Assembly: GCA_001464495.1 (NCBI GenBank) | Contig: LNDZ01000033.1 | Coordinates: 124,001 to 188,000, forward strand | DNA from: Betaproteobacteria bacterium Ga0074130 | GTDB lineage: Bacteria; Pseudomonadota; Gammaproteobacteria; Burkholderiales; Rhodocyclaceae | Direction: 5' to 3' | DNA length: 64,000 bases | Shown here: positions 11,174 through 20,928 of the stretch, piece by piece | How the letters are laid out: every line of letters begins with the position of its first letter | Position numbering within the stretch: the stretch's first letter is position 1 | The notes under the pieces: generated by a model | Database searches by the model: none | What the model was told of the DNA's origin: nothing | Seen by the model: only the letters and a program-made list of their open reading frames with translations | Translations under genes and position numbers: made by a program

Positions 11174-12277
11174 TTAGATACGCATTGGCATGACAACGTA
11201 TTTGAAACGCTCGTTTTCGGGCAGGACAAACAGGGCGCTGGAGTTAGCGTCTGTCAGGCGTAGCTCGATTACGTCGGTGTTGATGTTGTTGAGCACATCA
11301 AGCAGGTAGGTGACGTTGAAACCCACGTCGAGCAACTCGGCGTTGTAGTCGACTTCGATTTCTTCCTGCGCGTCTTCTTGCTCGGCATTGGTACTCATGA
11401 TCTTGAGCGCATTGTCGCCAAGCACGAGACGGACACCACGGAATTTTTCGTTCGTCAGAATCGCAGCACGCAGTAGCGATTGATGCAGCAAGGCGCGGTC
11501 GAGCTTGAGGATCTTGCCGTGACCTTGCGGGATGACGCGTTCGTAATCCGGGAACTTGCCGTCGATGAGCTTGGACACCAGCTCGATATCGCCAAAGCGG
11601 AATTGGGCTTGGGTCGGGGCAAGGCAGATTTCCAGCGGGTCGTCGTTGTCGCCCAGCTGCCGCGACAGTTCGAGCACGGTCTTGCGCGGCAGGATGACTT
11701 CAGTACGTGGAAATTCTTCGGTCAGCGTTTCGGCCGCGTAGGCGAGGCGGTGGCCGTCGGTAGCGACGACACGGATCTCGTTGCCAGCCACGATGACCAG
11801 CAGGCCGTTGAGGTAGTAGCGGATGTCCTGCTGCGCCATGGCGTACTGCACAAGCGCCAGCAGACGCTTGAACTGCTTCTGGCTGACATTGACCTTGGCG
11901 GTTTGGCCTTCGGCTTCTGCTACGCGAGGGAAATCTTCCGGCGGCAGGGTTTGCAGGTTGAAGCGGCTCTTGCCGGCTTTGAGCTGCAGCTTTTTGTCTT
12001 CCAGCGTTAGGCTGACTTCAGCGCTTTCAGGCAGCGAACGCAGGATGTCTTGCAGCTTGCGAGCACCGACGGTGAGCGCAACGCTTTCTGAGCCTGCACC
12101 GGCAGCGCTGGTGCGAATCTGGATTTCGATATCCGTCGCTAGGAGGGTGAGGCGTTCGCCGTTCTTCTCGATCAGGACGTTGGAAAGAATCGGCAGGGTG
12201 TGCCGTTTTTCAACGATGCCACTGACTGACTGCAGTGGGCTGAGGATCTGATCGCGTGGACCTTTATATAACAACAT
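11174..12277 (-). CDS. dnaN: DNA polymerase III beta sliding clamp
   Basis: A 367-residue ring-forming clamp that tethers DNA polymerase III to DNA. The conserved N-terminal block GIVEKRHTLPILSNVLI, the central ATDGHRLAYA and the C-terminal VVMPMRI ending are typical. ATG at 12277 was chosen because GGAG sits 8-9 bases upstream and the 367-residue length is the family norm; a TTG five codons earlier overlaps that ribosome-binding sequence. It is co-directional with dnaA, 237 bases downstream of it. Confidence 0.97.
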   Translation of the reverse strand: MLLYKGPRDQILSPLQSVSGIVEKRHTLPILSNVLIEKNGERLTLLATDIEIQIRTSAAGAGSESVALTVGARKLQDILRSLPESAEVSLTLEDKKLQLKAGKSRFNLQTLPPEDFPRVAEAEGQTAKVNVSQKQFKRLLALVQYAMAQQDIRYYLNGLLVIVAGNEIRVVATDGHRLAYAAETLTEEFPRTEVILPRKTVLELSRQLGDNDDPLEICLAPTQAQFRFGDIELVSKLIDGKFPDYERVIPQGHGKILKLDRALLHQSLLRAAILTNEKFRGVRLVLGDNALKIMSTNAEQEDAQEEIEVDYNAELLDVGFNVTYLLDVLNNINTDVIELRLTDANSSALFVLPENERFKYVVMPMRI

Positions 12278-12514
12278 GTATTTAATCTCCAATTGATGAT
12301 TAGAGAAGCGCTGGTTGTGTGGATAAGTACGTAAACTTCAATTGCATCATGCTTTTAGCCAGTTGAAAAGGCTGGGGGCATGTGTGCATTCTTGCTGTGT
12401 GCGAATGTGTGTGGAATTTCGAGTTCAGGCAAAAGGTCGACTTACCCACAATTCGTCCAAAGGTTTTACAGACATTGTTAGCCGGGTTGCGCACAGACTT
12501 ATACATGGCTGTGA
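12278..12514. promoter_or_regulatory. dnaA-dnaN intergenic region with DnaA boxes
   Basis: No gene is seen. A perfect DnaA box (TTATCCACA read on minus) lies at 12318-12326 and a one-mismatch box TTACCCACA on plus at 12442-12450. Between them (about 12378-12418) is a run of weaker TGTG-containing half matches. The stretch could serve DnaA autoregulation, a dnaN promoter, or part of the origin; sequence alone does not decide. Confidence 0.6.
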
Positions 12515-13945
12515 TCACCCTTTAATGGTCTGCTCGAGCACGTGCAGATCCTTATTCATTTGGCTGTCCTTGTTGCGCAAATCGACAACAGTGCGGCATG
12601 CATGGAGGACAGTGGTGTGGTCGCGGCCACCAAATGCTTCGCCAATTTCAGGCAGGCTGTGGGCGGTGAGCTCACGGGCCAACCACATGGCGATTTGACG
12701 CGGACGGGCAATAGCGCGGGTGCGCTTTTGCGAGTACATGTCAGCGACCTTAATCTTGTAGTACTCGGCTACGGTCTTCTGGATCAGCTCTAAGGTGATC
12801 TGACGGTTGGTAGCGCCGATGATGTCTTTGAGCGCGTCCTTGGCCACTTCCAGCGTAATGGGGCGGTTGTGGAAGCGGGCAAAGGCCAGCACGCGGTTCA
12901 GCGCACCTTCCAGCTCGCGCACGTTGGAGCGCAGATGCTTGGCAATCAGGAAAGCGACGTCGTCGCCCAGATCGATGCGCGAGGCTTCGGCCTTCTTCTT
13001 GAGAATGGCAACGCGCATTTCAGTTTCTGGCGGCTCGATCTGGACGGTGAGGCCCCAATCGAAGCGGGAGATCAGACGTTCTTCCAGACCATCAATATCT
13101 TTTGGATAGGTGTCGCAAGTGATGACGATCTGCTTCTTGGCTTCGGCCAGTGCATTAAAGGCGTAGAAGAATTCTTCTTGCGTGCGGTCCTTCTTCACGA
13201 AGAACTGAATGTCATCCACTAGCAGCACATCTAACGAGCGGTAGTAGCGCTTGAACACATCAAACGCTTTTTGCTGATAAGCCCGCACCACGTCGGAGAC
13301 AAAGTCTTCGGCATGAATGTAGCGGATCACAGCACTGGGGTTGGCTTGATAAACCGCGTTGCCAATCGCATGCACCAAGTGAGTCTTACCGAGGCCAACA
13401 CCACCGTATACAAATAAAGGGGTGTAGGAGATGCCAGGGTTCAGCGCGACTTGCTGAGCGGCAGCACGTGCGAGATCGTTAGCGCGACCCGTCACCATGG
13501 TGTCAAAGGTGAAGGCCGGGTTAAGGCGGGTCTTGTCGTAGGTATCGTCGCGACCGCTGATGATGGCGGGTGCCATGCTGGCCGGGGTGCTGACGCTACG
13601 GGGAGTGTCTTTGCTCTCGGCCAGTGCTTCGATGTCGGCATCCGAGCTGCCGGCGAGGGCCAGGCTGATGGTGACGGGCACAGGATAGAACTGTTGGCTG
13701 AGTTCCTGAATCTGGGTCAGGTAACGTTCGCGCACCCATTGCAGGACAAAGCGATTGGGGGCGAGGAGATTGAGCTGGTCAGGGCTGCCATTGGCTTCGA
13801 GGCGCAGGCCTTTGATCCAGGTATTGAATTGTTGGGCGGGCAGTTCGCGTTCGAGTTGGCTCAGGCAAGCGGACCAGAAATTGGCCACACTCGCGCTGGG
13901 GTCGGTCGCCTGTAGCGCCGGATCGATGGTGTCACGCAAAGCCAT
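12515..13945 (-). CDS. dnaA: chromosomal replication initiator protein DnaA
   Basis: About 476 residues. Domain I ([21 protein letters not shown]) recruits helicase; a low-complexity linker follows. The AAA+ domain has Walker A GGVGLGKT (about residues 181-188) and Walker [10 protein letters not shown]. Domain IV carries the DNA-binding signature [15 protein letters not shown]. The ATG at 13945 is preferred; an in-frame TTG at 13957 adds four residues, and neither start has a strong ribosome-binding sequence. The gene diverges from rpmH, and DnaA boxes flank it on both sides, consistent with autoregulation. Confidence 0.96.
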   Translation of the reverse strand: MALRDTIDPALQATDPSASVANFWSACLSQLERELPAQQFNTWIKGLRLEANGSPDQLNLLAPNRFVLQWVRERYLTQIQELSQQFYPVPVTISLALAGSSDADIEALAESKDTPRSVSTPASMAPAIISGRDDTYDKTRLNPAFTFDTMVTGRANDLARAAAQQVALNPGISYTPLFVYGGVGLGKTHLVHAIGNAVYQANPSAVIRYIHAEDFVSDVVRAYQQKAFDVFKRYYRSLDVLLVDDIQFFVKKDRTQEEFFYAFNALAEAKKQIVITCDTYPKDIDGLEERLISRFDWGLTVQIEPPETEMRVAILKKKAEASRIDLGDDVAFLIAKHLRSNVRELEGALNRVLAFARFHNRPITLEVAKDALKDIIGATNRQITLELIQKTVAEYYKIKVADMYSQKRTRAIARPRQIAMWLARELTAHSLPEIGEAFGGRDHTTVLHACRTVVDLRNKDSQMNKDLHVLEQTIKG

Positions 13946-14239
13946 GAAGTCTTGCAATGTTTTGATTTTCTTGTGCTTATTGCTAATTCCCTATTGCTGC
14001 CGTGCGCTGCCGGGGCAGGACACATAGACAACAACGCCGCACGGGCTTGACTGCAGCGGGTTTCAGCGAGAAACCACACCTGACGCACACCTAGCGAACA
14101 GCCAAACTCGAGGGGCGATTTTAGCCTGCTTTGGGTGAGTTATCCACAGGCTGCCCTGCTTTGTCAAAAAATATCTGACTTGACAGTGCGAGCATTTTCG
14201 ACTCTAATCTCGCGTTTCTCTTTCGCAGGAATAAGCATC
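13946..14239. other. dnaA-rpmH divergent intergenic region, candidate replication origin
   Basis: Roughly 294 bases without a gene between the divergent dnaA and rpmH. It contains one perfect DnaA box (TTATCCACA, plus, 14140-14148), an adjacent AT-rich stretch (about 14160-14180) and the rpmH promoter. Divergent transcription of dnaA/dnaN/gyrB and rpmH/rnpA/yidC away from this point, and parS/parAB nearby, make the neighbourhood a plausible oriC. Only one full-consensus box is visible here, so the origin could also extend into the dnaA-dnaN gap. Confidence 0.5.
14180..14208 (+). promoter_or_regulatory. sigma-70 promoter of rpmH
   Basis: TTGACA at 14180-14185 and TCTAAT at 14203-14208 with a 17-base spacer, ending 31 bases before the rpmH start codon. 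Near-consensus, as expected for a ribosomal protein operon. The DnaA box at 14140-14148 lies 31 bases upstream of the -35 element. Confidence 0.85.
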
Positions 14240-14374
14240 ATGAAACGCACCTATCAGCCCTCCGTTGTGCGCCGTAAGCGTACCCATGGCTTCCTTGTGC
14301 GCTCCCGCACCCGTGGTGGCCGTGCTGTTATTAGCGCCCGTCGTGCCAAGGGCCGTCACCGCATCGCCGTTTGA
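14240..14374 (+). CDS. rpmH: 50S ribosomal protein L34
   Basis: A 44-residue, highly basic protein ([20 protein letters not shown] start, [13 protein letters not shown] end) matching L34 over its full length. ATG at 14240; an upstream in-frame extension is not part of the family. It is first in the rpmH-rnpA-yidD-yidC-mnmE operon and overlaps the rnpA start by four bases. Confidence 0.98.
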   Translation: MKRTYQPSVVRRKRTHGFLVRSRTRGGRAVISARRAKGRHRIAV

Positions 14375-14790
14375 ACGCTGTTTCTTTCCGTTTTCGGCCG
14401 GCTGACCGGCTGCTGCTCGGAAAAGATTTCACCGCTGTCTTTGCCAATCGCCGCGTCTTGCGCAGCGGGCCGTTTGAGTTGTACTACCGGCCCCTGACGG
14501 GGAGCACAGGATTGGAAACCTCGGACATGCCAGCAAATTCCGCCCGCCTCGGCTTGGTGGTACCCAAACGAAACGCCAAACGTGCCGTTCATCGCAACCT
14601 TGTGAAGCGATTGGCACGCGAGGCGTTTCGTCACGTCTGCGCTCAGCTGCCACCGTATGATTTGGTCTTGCGCTTAGGCAAGCCCTTGAATGCCAAGACG
14701 GCTGAGATGGACAGTGTGCGCAAGCAGTGCCGTGCGCAGATAGACGAGCTGCTACAACGTTTGCCGCAACCCAAGGTGGCGGCTTCGTGA
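14371..14790 (+). CDS. rnpA: ribonuclease P protein component
   Basis: A 139-residue basic protein that assists the RNase P RNA in 5' maturation of tRNA precursors. [15 protein letters not shown] at the N terminus and the family signature [20 protein letters not shown] (around residues 69-88) are present. The proposed start is TTG at 14371, overlapping the rpmH stop in TTGA; no ATG is available before the conserved region. Translational coupling to rpmH is implied. Confidence 0.94.
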   Translation: MNAVSFRFRPADRLLLGKDFTAVFANRRVLRSGPFELYYRPLTGSTGLETSDMPANSARLGLVVPKRNAKRAVHRNLVKRLAREAFRHVCAQLPPYDLVLRLGKPLNAKTAEMDSVRKQCRAQIDELLQRLPQPKVAAS

Positions 14791-15038
14791 GCACGTTGAA
14801 TACCTTGATGGCCTTGCCTCGTAAGTTAGTACAAGGGCTTTTGCTGGGCCTGATTCGAACTTACCAGTATTTGATCAGTCCATGGCTGGGCCGTCGTTGC
14901 CGTTTTCACCCCAGTTGTTCCGAATATGCGGTTGAGGCCTTGCATAAGCACGGGCCTTGGCGCGGCAGTTGGTTGACCGTGCGTCGTGTGGGACGCTGTC
15001 ATCCGTTCAGTCCGGGCGGTTTCGACCCGGTGCCTTGA
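14787..15038 (+). CDS. yidD: membrane protein insertion efficiency factor YidD
   Basis: An 83-residue small protein with the family core [29 protein letters not shown] and the ending [13 protein letters not shown]. It helps YidC-dependent membrane insertion and is membrane-associated through an N-terminal amphipathic stretch. GTG at 14787 was chosen because it overlaps the rnpA stop (GTGA); an internal ATG at 14808 is an alternative. It sits between rnpA and yidC, the standard place. Confidence 0.92.
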   Translation: MSTLNTLMALPRKLVQGLLLGLIRTYQYLISPWLGRRCRFHPSCSEYAVEALHKHGPWRGSWLTVRRVGRCHPFSPGGFDPVP

Positions 15039-15068
15039 TAATTGATGTTTTCTTGATCGACACTCGCG

Positions 15069-16745
15069 ATGGATAAAAAACGCCTTAATACGATCCTGCT
15101 GCTGACCTTCATGTTCTCCCTGTTCATGTTGTGGGATGCATGGGAACGCGCGCACAAGCCGCCTCCTGCCCCTGCGGTTGAGGCCACGGCCGAGACTGGT
15201 GCTGTTCCGGGCGCGCCGGCTGCTGTGCCGTCCGTAGCAACGGCATCGGCTGTGCCGACCATTGCCAGCGCCGCCCCTGCCGCTTCCCTGCCGGGTACCG
15301 GCGTGCCGAAGGCAACAGTCAAGACGGATTTGTTCTCGGCTGAGATTTCCGCTCAAGGCGGTGATCTGGTTTTCTTGGAGCTGGAAAAGCACCGTGCCAC
15401 GCTGGATGCGAGCAAGAACTTCATTCTTTTCCAGAATGATGCCAAGCAGCATATCTATGTTGGCCAGAGCGGCCTGATTGGTGAAGGTCTGCCGAATCAC
15501 AAGACTATGTACTCATTGGAGAAGAGCGAGTACACACTGGCTGATGGCCAGGAAGCGGTGTCTGTGCGCTTGACCGCGCCTGCTGCTAATGGCGTAAAGG
15601 TTGCCAAGATTTATACGTTCAAGCGCGGCAGCTACATCATTGATGTGAGCTACGAACTGAGCAACACTTCTGCTGCACCGCTCACCCCCTATGCCTACTT
15701 CCAGATTCTCCGTGATGGCAAGGAGCCGGACAGTGCGACCAGCGGCGCTTTTGGTGTGACGACCTTCACCGGCCCAGCGGTCTATACCGACGCGGACAAG
15801 TTCCAGAAGGTCAAGTTTGAGGAAATCACCAAGGACAAGGCCAAGTATGCCCACAAGGCTGACAACGGCTGGATCGGCCTAGTTCAGCACTATTTCTTCT
15901 CGGCTTGGCTGCCGCAAGGCAAGGTGGAGCGCGAGTTCTACATCGATAAGCTGGGCGCTGACCTGTTCCGCGCCGGCGTGAAGTTCCCACTGGACACCAT
16001 TGCGCCGGGCAAGACTGGCAAGGTGGAAGTGCCGCTGTATGCCGGCCCACAAGAGCAAGACAAGCTTGAATCCATCGCCCCGGGCCTGGATCTGGTGGTT
16101 GATTATGGTTGGCTGACGATTGTTGCTTCGCCGCTGTTCTGGGTGATGGAAAAGATCCACGGTCAGCTTGGTAACTGGGGCTGGACCATCATTGCCTTGA
16201 CCGTTCTGCTTAAGCTGATTTTCTTCCCGCTGTCCGCCGCCAGCTACAAGTCCATGGCCAAGATGCGTGTGGTCATGCCGCAAATGACGCGCCTCAAGGA
16301 CTCCTACAAGGACGATCGCGCCAAGCTGAATCAGGAAATGATGGAGCTGTACAAGCGCGAAAAGATCAATCCACTTGGCGGCTGTCTGCCGGTGTTGGTG
16401 CAGATCCCGGTTTTCATCGCGCTGTATTGGGTGCTGCTGGGTACGGTCGAAATGCGCGGTGCGCCGTGGCTGGGTTGGATCACTGACTTATCTGTGCAGG
16501 ACCCGTACTACATTCTGCCGCTGCTGATGGGTGCATCGATGTTCTTCCAGACCCGTCTTAACCCGACCCCGCCCGATCCTGTGCAGGCTAAGGTGATGAC
16601 CTGGATGCCGGTGTTGTTCACCGTCATGTTCTTGTGGTTCCCTGCGGGTCTGGTGCTGTACTGGACGGTGAACAATCTGCTCTCGATCGCTCAGCAATGG
16701 CATGTGACCAAGAAGATCGAGGAAGCTGCCGCAGCAAAGAGGTAA
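15069..16745 (+). CDS. yidC: membrane protein insertase YidC
   Basis: A 558-residue inner-membrane insertase/chaperone. An N-terminal membrane segment (LNTILLLTFMFSLFMLWDAW) precedes an Ala/Pro-rich linker (residues about 35-80), a large periplasmic beta domain (about 80-345), and the conserved C-terminal 60KD_IMP membrane core. The core includes KMRVVMPQMTRLKDSYKDD, KINPLGGCLPVLVQIPVFIA and WFPAGLVLYWTVNNLLSIAQ. Length and architecture are those of Gram-negative YidC. It lies 30 bases after yidD in the rpmH operon. Confidence 0.98.
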   Translation: MDKKRLNTILLLTFMFSLFMLWDAWERAHKPPPAPAVEATAETGAVPGAPAAVPSVATASAVPTIASAAPAASLPGTGVPKATVKTDLFSAEISAQGGDLVFLELEKHRATLDASKNFILFQNDAKQHIYVGQSGLIGEGLPNHKTMYSLEKSEYTLADGQEAVSVRLTAPAANGVKVAKIYTFKRGSYIIDVSYELSNTSAAPLTPYAYFQILRDGKEPDSATSGAFGVTTFTGPAVYTDADKFQKVKFEEITKDKAKYAHKADNGWIGLVQHYFFSAWLPQGKVEREFYIDKLGADLFRAGVKFPLDTIAPGKTGKVEVPLYAGPQEQDKLESIAPGLDLVVDYGWLTIVASPLFWVMEKIHGQLGNWGWTIIALTVLLKLIFFPLSAASYKSMAKMRVVMPQMTRLKDSYKDDRAKLNQEMMELYKREKINPLGGCLPVLVQIPVFIALYWVLLGTVEMRGAPWLGWITDLSVQDPYYILPLLMGASMFFQTRLNPTPPDPVQAKVMTWMPVLFTVMFLWFPAGLVLYWTVNNLLSIAQQWHVTKKIEEAAAAKR

Positions 16746-16772
16746 GCTCGGTTCAAGCGACACGCTAGACCG

Positions 16773-18113
16773 ATGAAAACGACAGACACCATTGCCGCTA
16801 TTGCCACCGCCCCCGGGCGGGGCGGGATCGGCGTGGTGCGCGTCTCCGGAGGCGAACTCACTGAGTTCGCCTTTTCTATTTGTGGCCGCCACCCCATCTC
16901 GCGCCAAGCGACCCTGTGCAGCTTCAAGGGCGCCGATGGTGGGGTGATTGATCAGGGCTTGTTGCTGTATTTTCCCAGCCCTAACTCATTCACCGGCGAA
17001 GATGTCATTGAGCTGCAGGGCCACGGCGGGCCTGTGGTCATGCAGATGCTGCTGCAACGCTGCATTGAGCTGGGCGCACGGATTGCCCAGCCTGGCGAAT
17101 TCAGCCAGCGCGCTTTCCTGAACGACAAGCTCGACCTAGCCCAAGCTGAAGCGATTGCGGATCTGATTGATGCCAGCACCACCGGGGCAGTGCGCTCTGC
17201 ACAGCGCTCGCTATCGGGTGAGTTTTCCAAAGCGGTGAATAGTTTGGTGGCGCAGCTGATTGAGCTGCGCATGCTGGTTGAGGCAACGCTGGACTTCCCG
17301 GAAGAAGAGATTGATGTCATCCGTGACACGGATGCCAGTCAGCGCTTGGAGCGTTTGACGATAGAGATTGCCGCCCTCAGTACGCGGGCCCGGCAGGGCA
17401 GTTTGCTGCGCACCGGTTTGCATGTGGTGCTGGCGGGCCTTCCCAATGTGGGCAAGTCGTCTTTGCTCAATCGTCTTGCCGGTGAAGAGCGGGCGATTGT
17501 CACCGATGTAGCCGGGACGACGCGCGACACGCTGCGCGAGACTATTCAGATCGAAGGCATCCCGCTGCACATTATCGATACCGCTGGCTTGCGCGATACC
17601 GATGACAAGGTTGAGCGTATTGGGATTGAGCGGACTTGGCAGGAGATCGAGCGGGCCGATATGGTGCTGCAGCTGATCGATGCCCGTAGTGGGGAGACGG
17701 CGGCGGACCATGCGGTCGCGGTTCGCCTGCCGCACAAGTTGCCGCGTATTGTTATTCACAATAAATGTGATTTGGCCGGAAAGACGCCGCACCGCACGGT
17801 CGAGGGGCGTCAGGTTCATCTATGGCTGTCGGCGAAGCTGGGGCAGGGTGTGGAATTGCTGCACGATGAGTTGCTGCGGCTGGCTGGCTGGGTGGGGCAT
17901 GGTGAGGATGTGATCCTTGCCCGTGAGCGTCACCTTACCGCGATTGCCCGTGCCAGCGATGCCCTGAGCCGAGCCAGTACCCAGCTGCGCCAGCTGGAGC
18001 TTTGCGCAGAAGAGTTGCGGCAGGCCCAGCAATGCCTGTCCGAAATCACGGGCGAATTTACCCCGGACGATCTGCTCGGCGAGATTTTCTCCCGTTTCTG
18101 TATTGGCAAGTAG
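16773..18113 (+). CDS. mnmE: tRNA uridine-5-carboxymethylaminomethyl(34) synthesis GTPase MnmE
   Basis: A 446-residue GTPase that with MnmG modifies wobble U34 of tRNAs. The N-terminal folate-binding domain begins [21 protein letters not shown]. The inserted Ras-like G domain has GLPNVGKSS (P loop, about 220-228), [15 protein letters not shown] and HNKCDL. The protein ends in the catalytic FCIGK motif. The partner gene mnmG follows after a 214-base gap that carries parS sites. Confidence 0.98.
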   Translation: MKTTDTIAAIATAPGRGGIGVVRVSGGELTEFAFSICGRHPISRQATLCSFKGADGGVIDQGLLLYFPSPNSFTGEDVIELQGHGGPVVMQMLLQRCIELGARIAQPGEFSQRAFLNDKLDLAQAEAIADLIDASTTGAVRSAQRSLSGEFSKAVNSLVAQLIELRMLVEATLDFPEEEIDVIRDTDASQRLERLTIEIAALSTRARQGSLLRTGLHVVLAGLPNVGKSSLLNRLAGEERAIVTDVAGTTRDTLRETIQIEGIPLHIIDTAGLRDTDDKVERIGIERTWQEIERADMVLQLIDARSGETAADHAVAVRLPHKLPRIVIHNKCDLAGKTPHRTVEGRQVHLWLSAKLGQGVELLHDELLRLAGWVGHGEDVILARERHLTAIARASDALSRASTQLRQLELCAEELRQAQQCLSEITGEFTPDDLLGEIFSRFCIGK

Positions 18114-18140
18114 CCCTTGGATTTGGATTGGCCGATCTGC

Positions 18141-18156
18141 TGTTTCACGTGAAACG
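18141..18156. promoter_or_regulatory. parS centromere site 1
   Basis: TGTTTCACGTGAAACG matches the bacterial parS consensus (a 14-base perfect palindrome, 18142-18155). ParB would bind here and spread. It lies in the mnmE-mnmG gap, about 3.6 kb from parB. Confidence 0.95.
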
Positions 18157-18165
18157 CAGCATCGG

Positions 18166-18181
18166 AGTTTCACGTGAAACC
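18166..18181. promoter_or_regulatory. parS centromere site 2
   Basis: AGTTTCACGTGAAACC carries the same 14-base palindrome as site 1 (18167-18180). The two sites are 25 bases centre to centre, with 9 bases between the 16-mers. They are the only copies of this palindrome noticed in the window. Confidence 0.94.
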
Positions 18182-18327
18182 ATGGTTAGTGCGGCTGACT
18201 TTTGGCGTTTGCCCGCGACAGGCGTATGATTGCGCCTCTTTCAGCAATCCCGAATCGGGGTTTGCTCGCGCTAAGTTTGTCGCAGCCTTTGCCAAAAATT
18301 GCCTAAAGGCTGCCAGGAGGTAGGTCC

Positions 18328-20223
18328 TTGTTGTTCCCAGACCATTTTGATGTGATTGTGATTGGTGGCGGTCATGCCGGCACCGAGGCTGCGCTTGCCT
18401 CGGCACGGACCGGCGCCAAGACGCTGCTGCTCACACATAACATTGAAACGCTGGGGCAGATGTCATGCAACCCGTCCATTGGCGGGATCGGCAAAGGGCA
18501 TCTGGTCAAGGAGGTGGATGGCTTGGGCGGTGCCATGGCAGCTGCCGCCGATGAGGGCGGAATTCAGTTCCGCATCCTCAATGCATCTAAAGGTCCGGCG
18601 GTTCGCGCTACGCGTGCGCAGGCTGACCGCGTGCTGTACAAGGCGGCGATCCGTAAGCGTTTGGAAAATCAACCGAATCTGACGCTATTCCAGTCAGCCG
18701 TGGATGACCTGACGGTTGAGGGTGATCGCGTCACGGGTGCAACCACACAGCTGGGCATCACCTTCAAGGCCAAGGCGGTTGTGCTGACGGCCGGGACGTT
18801 CCTGAATGGCCGCATCCACGTGGGCCTAGAAAACCACGTAGGTGGCCGAGCAGGTGATCCGCCGGCTACGACTTTGGGTGGACGTTTGCGCGAGCTGGCC
18901 TTGCCGGTCGGTCGACTCAAGACGGGTACGCCGCCGCGTATCGATGGCCGCACCATTGATTTCTCCGTCATGCAGGAGCAGCCCGGCGATGACCCGGTGC
19001 CCGTGTTCTCTTTCATTGGCAACGCCGCGCAGCACCCACGTCAGGTGTCTTGCTGGATCACTCATACCAACGAGCATACCCACGACATCATTCGTGGTGG
19101 CCTAGATCGCTCGCCCATGTTCACCGGGGTGATTGAAGGGGTGGGGCCGCGTTACTGTCCTTCGATCGAAGACAAGATTCACCGCTTTGCCGGCAAGGAT
19201 AGCCACCAGATTTTCCTTGAGCCAGAAGGCCTGACCACGCATGAGTATTACCCGCAGGGCGTGTCGACCTCCTTGCCATTTGATGTGCAGCTGCAATTGG
19301 TGCGCTCGATCAAGGGCTTGGAGAACGCGCACATCCTGAGACCCGGCTATGCCATCGAGTACGACTATTTCGATCCACGCAATCTCAAGGCGTCCTTCGA
19401 GACCAAGTCAATCGCCGGTTTGTTCTTCGCCGGTCAGATCAATGGCACTACTGGTTATGAAGAGGCAGCCGCTCAAGGCCTGCTGGCTGGGGTGAATGCG
19501 GCGCGCTTTGCGGCCGAGAAAGAGGCGTGGTCGCCACGCCGCGACGAGGCCTATTTAGGCGTGCTGGTCGATGACCTGATTACCCGTGGGGTGTCGGAGC
19601 CGTATCGCATGTTCACTAGCCGGGCGGAATATCGTTTGAGCTTGCGCGAGGACAATGCCGATTTGCGCTTGACCGAGATTGGCCGTGAGCTGGGGCTGGT
19701 CGACGATGCGCGTTGGGATGCCTTTAACCGCAAGCGTGACGCGGTGGCTAAAGAGGCCGAGCGGCTCAAAAAAACCTGGGTACGCCCGGAAACCCTAGTG
19801 CCGCATGAGGCGGTGCGTGTGCTCGGCAAGAACATTGAACATGAGTATTCGCTGTTCGAGCTGTTGCGTCGCCCTGAGATCACTTACCCCAACCTGATGA
19901 CATTGCCCGGTGCGGGGGAGGGCGTGTCTGAGCCCGTCATCATTGAGCAGCTGGAAATTCAGGCTAAGTACCATGGCTATGTCGAGCGCCAGAAGGGCGA
20001 AGTTGAGCAAAGCCGTGCCAGCGAGTCGCTGCGTATCCCGGCCGAGATGGATTACAACGAGGTCCATGGTTTGTCGATTGAGGTGAAGCAAAAGCTCAAT
20101 CAACAAAAGCCGGAAACCGTGGGGCAAGCCTCCCGCATCCAGGGTGTGACGCCAGCGGCGATCTCCTTGCTGTTGGTGCACTTGAAGCGCCGCACGCTGC
20201 AAAAGTCCAAGAAGTCGGCATGA
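18328..20223 (+). CDS. mnmG: tRNA uridine-5-carboxymethylaminomethyl(34) synthesis enzyme MnmG
   Basis: A 631-residue FAD enzyme working with MnmE on wobble U34. The FAD Rossmann motif is [17 protein letters not shown] (residues 8-24). Family blocks [26 protein letters not shown] and [16 protein letters not shown] are intact. The start is TTG at 18328 with an AGGAGG ribosome-binding sequence about 8 bases upstream; the next codon is also TTG and could serve. rsmG overlaps its 3' end by four bases. Confidence 0.97.
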   Translation: MLFPDHFDVIVIGGGHAGTEAALASARTGAKTLLLTHNIETLGQMSCNPSIGGIGKGHLVKEVDGLGGAMAAAADEGGIQFRILNASKGPAVRATRAQADRVLYKAAIRKRLENQPNLTLFQSAVDDLTVEGDRVTGATTQLGITFKAKAVVLTAGTFLNGRIHVGLENHVGGRAGDPPATTLGGRLRELALPVGRLKTGTPPRIDGRTIDFSVMQEQPGDDPVPVFSFIGNAAQHPRQVSCWITHTNEHTHDIIRGGLDRSPMFTGVIEGVGPRYCPSIEDKIHRFAGKDSHQIFLEPEGLTTHEYYPQGVSTSLPFDVQLQLVRSIKGLENAHILRPGYAIEYDYFDPRNLKASFETKSIAGLFFAGQINGTTGYEEAAAQGLLAGVNAARFAAEKEAWSPRRDEAYLGVLVDDLITRGVSEPYRMFTSRAEYRLSLREDNADLRLTEIGRELGLVDDARWDAFNRKRDAVAKEAERLKKTWVRPETLVPHEAVRVLGKNIEHEYSLFELLRRPEITYPNLMTLPGAGEGVSEPVIIEQLEIQAKYHGYVERQKGEVEQSRASESLRIPAEMDYNEVHGLSIEVKQKLNQQKPETVGQASRIQGVTPAAISLLLVHLKRRTLQKSKKSA

Positions 20224-20855
20224 ACGAACGGCAACAACTTACGCTGCGCATGCGCGCGGCGGCGATGGGAGTGGCGCTTGATCCCGCTGCTGCCGATATG
20301 CTTTTGGCCTATCAGGCGTTGATGATTAAGTGGAACCGTACTTACAATCTCACCGCGATCCGCGACCCTGAAGAAATGCTGGTGCAGCATCTGCTCGACT
20401 CGCTGGTGGTTGCCCCCTTGTTGCCGCACGGTCCGCAAACACTGGCTGATGTAGGAAGTGGCGGAGGGCTGCCGGGCATCCCGCTGGCCATTGCGCGCCC
20501 TGAGCTACAAGTTACGCTGATTGAAACCAGCTCCAAGAAATCGGCCTTCCAACAGCAGGTCAAGATTGAACTTGGTCTGTCTAATGTAAGCATTTACTCT
20601 GGCCGCGTCGAAGACTACGAGAAGAAGCAAAGTTTTGATGGTGTGATTTCTCGGGCCTTTGCCGAGATCAAAGACTTCATCAATTGGTCTGGCGATCTGG
20701 TCAAGCCGACCGGGCGTTTATACGCCATGAAGGGAATTTATCCGGAAGCGGAAGTCGCTGCGTTGCCGGCCGGTTGGACCGTGCTTGGCTCACAGTCGCT
20801 GGCAGTTGCCGGGCTGGACGCACAGCGGCATTTGCTCACGTTTGCGAGAAGTTAA
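20220..20855 (+). CDS. rsmG: 16S rRNA (guanine(527)-N7)-methyltransferase RsmG
   Basis: A 211-residue SAM-dependent methyltransferase modifying G527 of 16S r[23 protein letters not shown] and the SAM-binding loop [15 protein letters not shown] (around residues 77-91) are the family signature; [10 protein letters not shown] is also conserved. The ATG overlaps the mnmG stop (ATGA). mnmG-rsmG-parA-parB is the usual order beside bacterial origins. Confidence 0.97.
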   Translation: MNERQQLTLRMRAAAMGVALDPAAADMLLAYQALMIKWNRTYNLTAIRDPEEMLVQHLLDSLVVAPLLPHGPQTLADVGSGGGLPGIPLAIARPELQVTLIETSSKKSAFQQQVKIELGLSNVSIYSGRVEDYEKKQSFDGVISRAFAEIKDFINWSGDLVKPTGRLYAMKGIYPEAEVAALPAGWTVLGSQSLAVAGLDAQRHLLTFARS

Positions 20856-20928
20856 TCACAGCGCCGGGAGCGGGGCGACATAAGCCCGCCAAGGCGTTTG
20901 TTAGGGTCAGCAGTTTGGGAGGGGTGGG

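Noticed and set aside
12360..12420. Additional DnaA boxes in the dnaA-dnaN gap
   Set aside because: Several TGTG half matches have two or more mismatches to TTWTNCACA, so they were not called as boxes.
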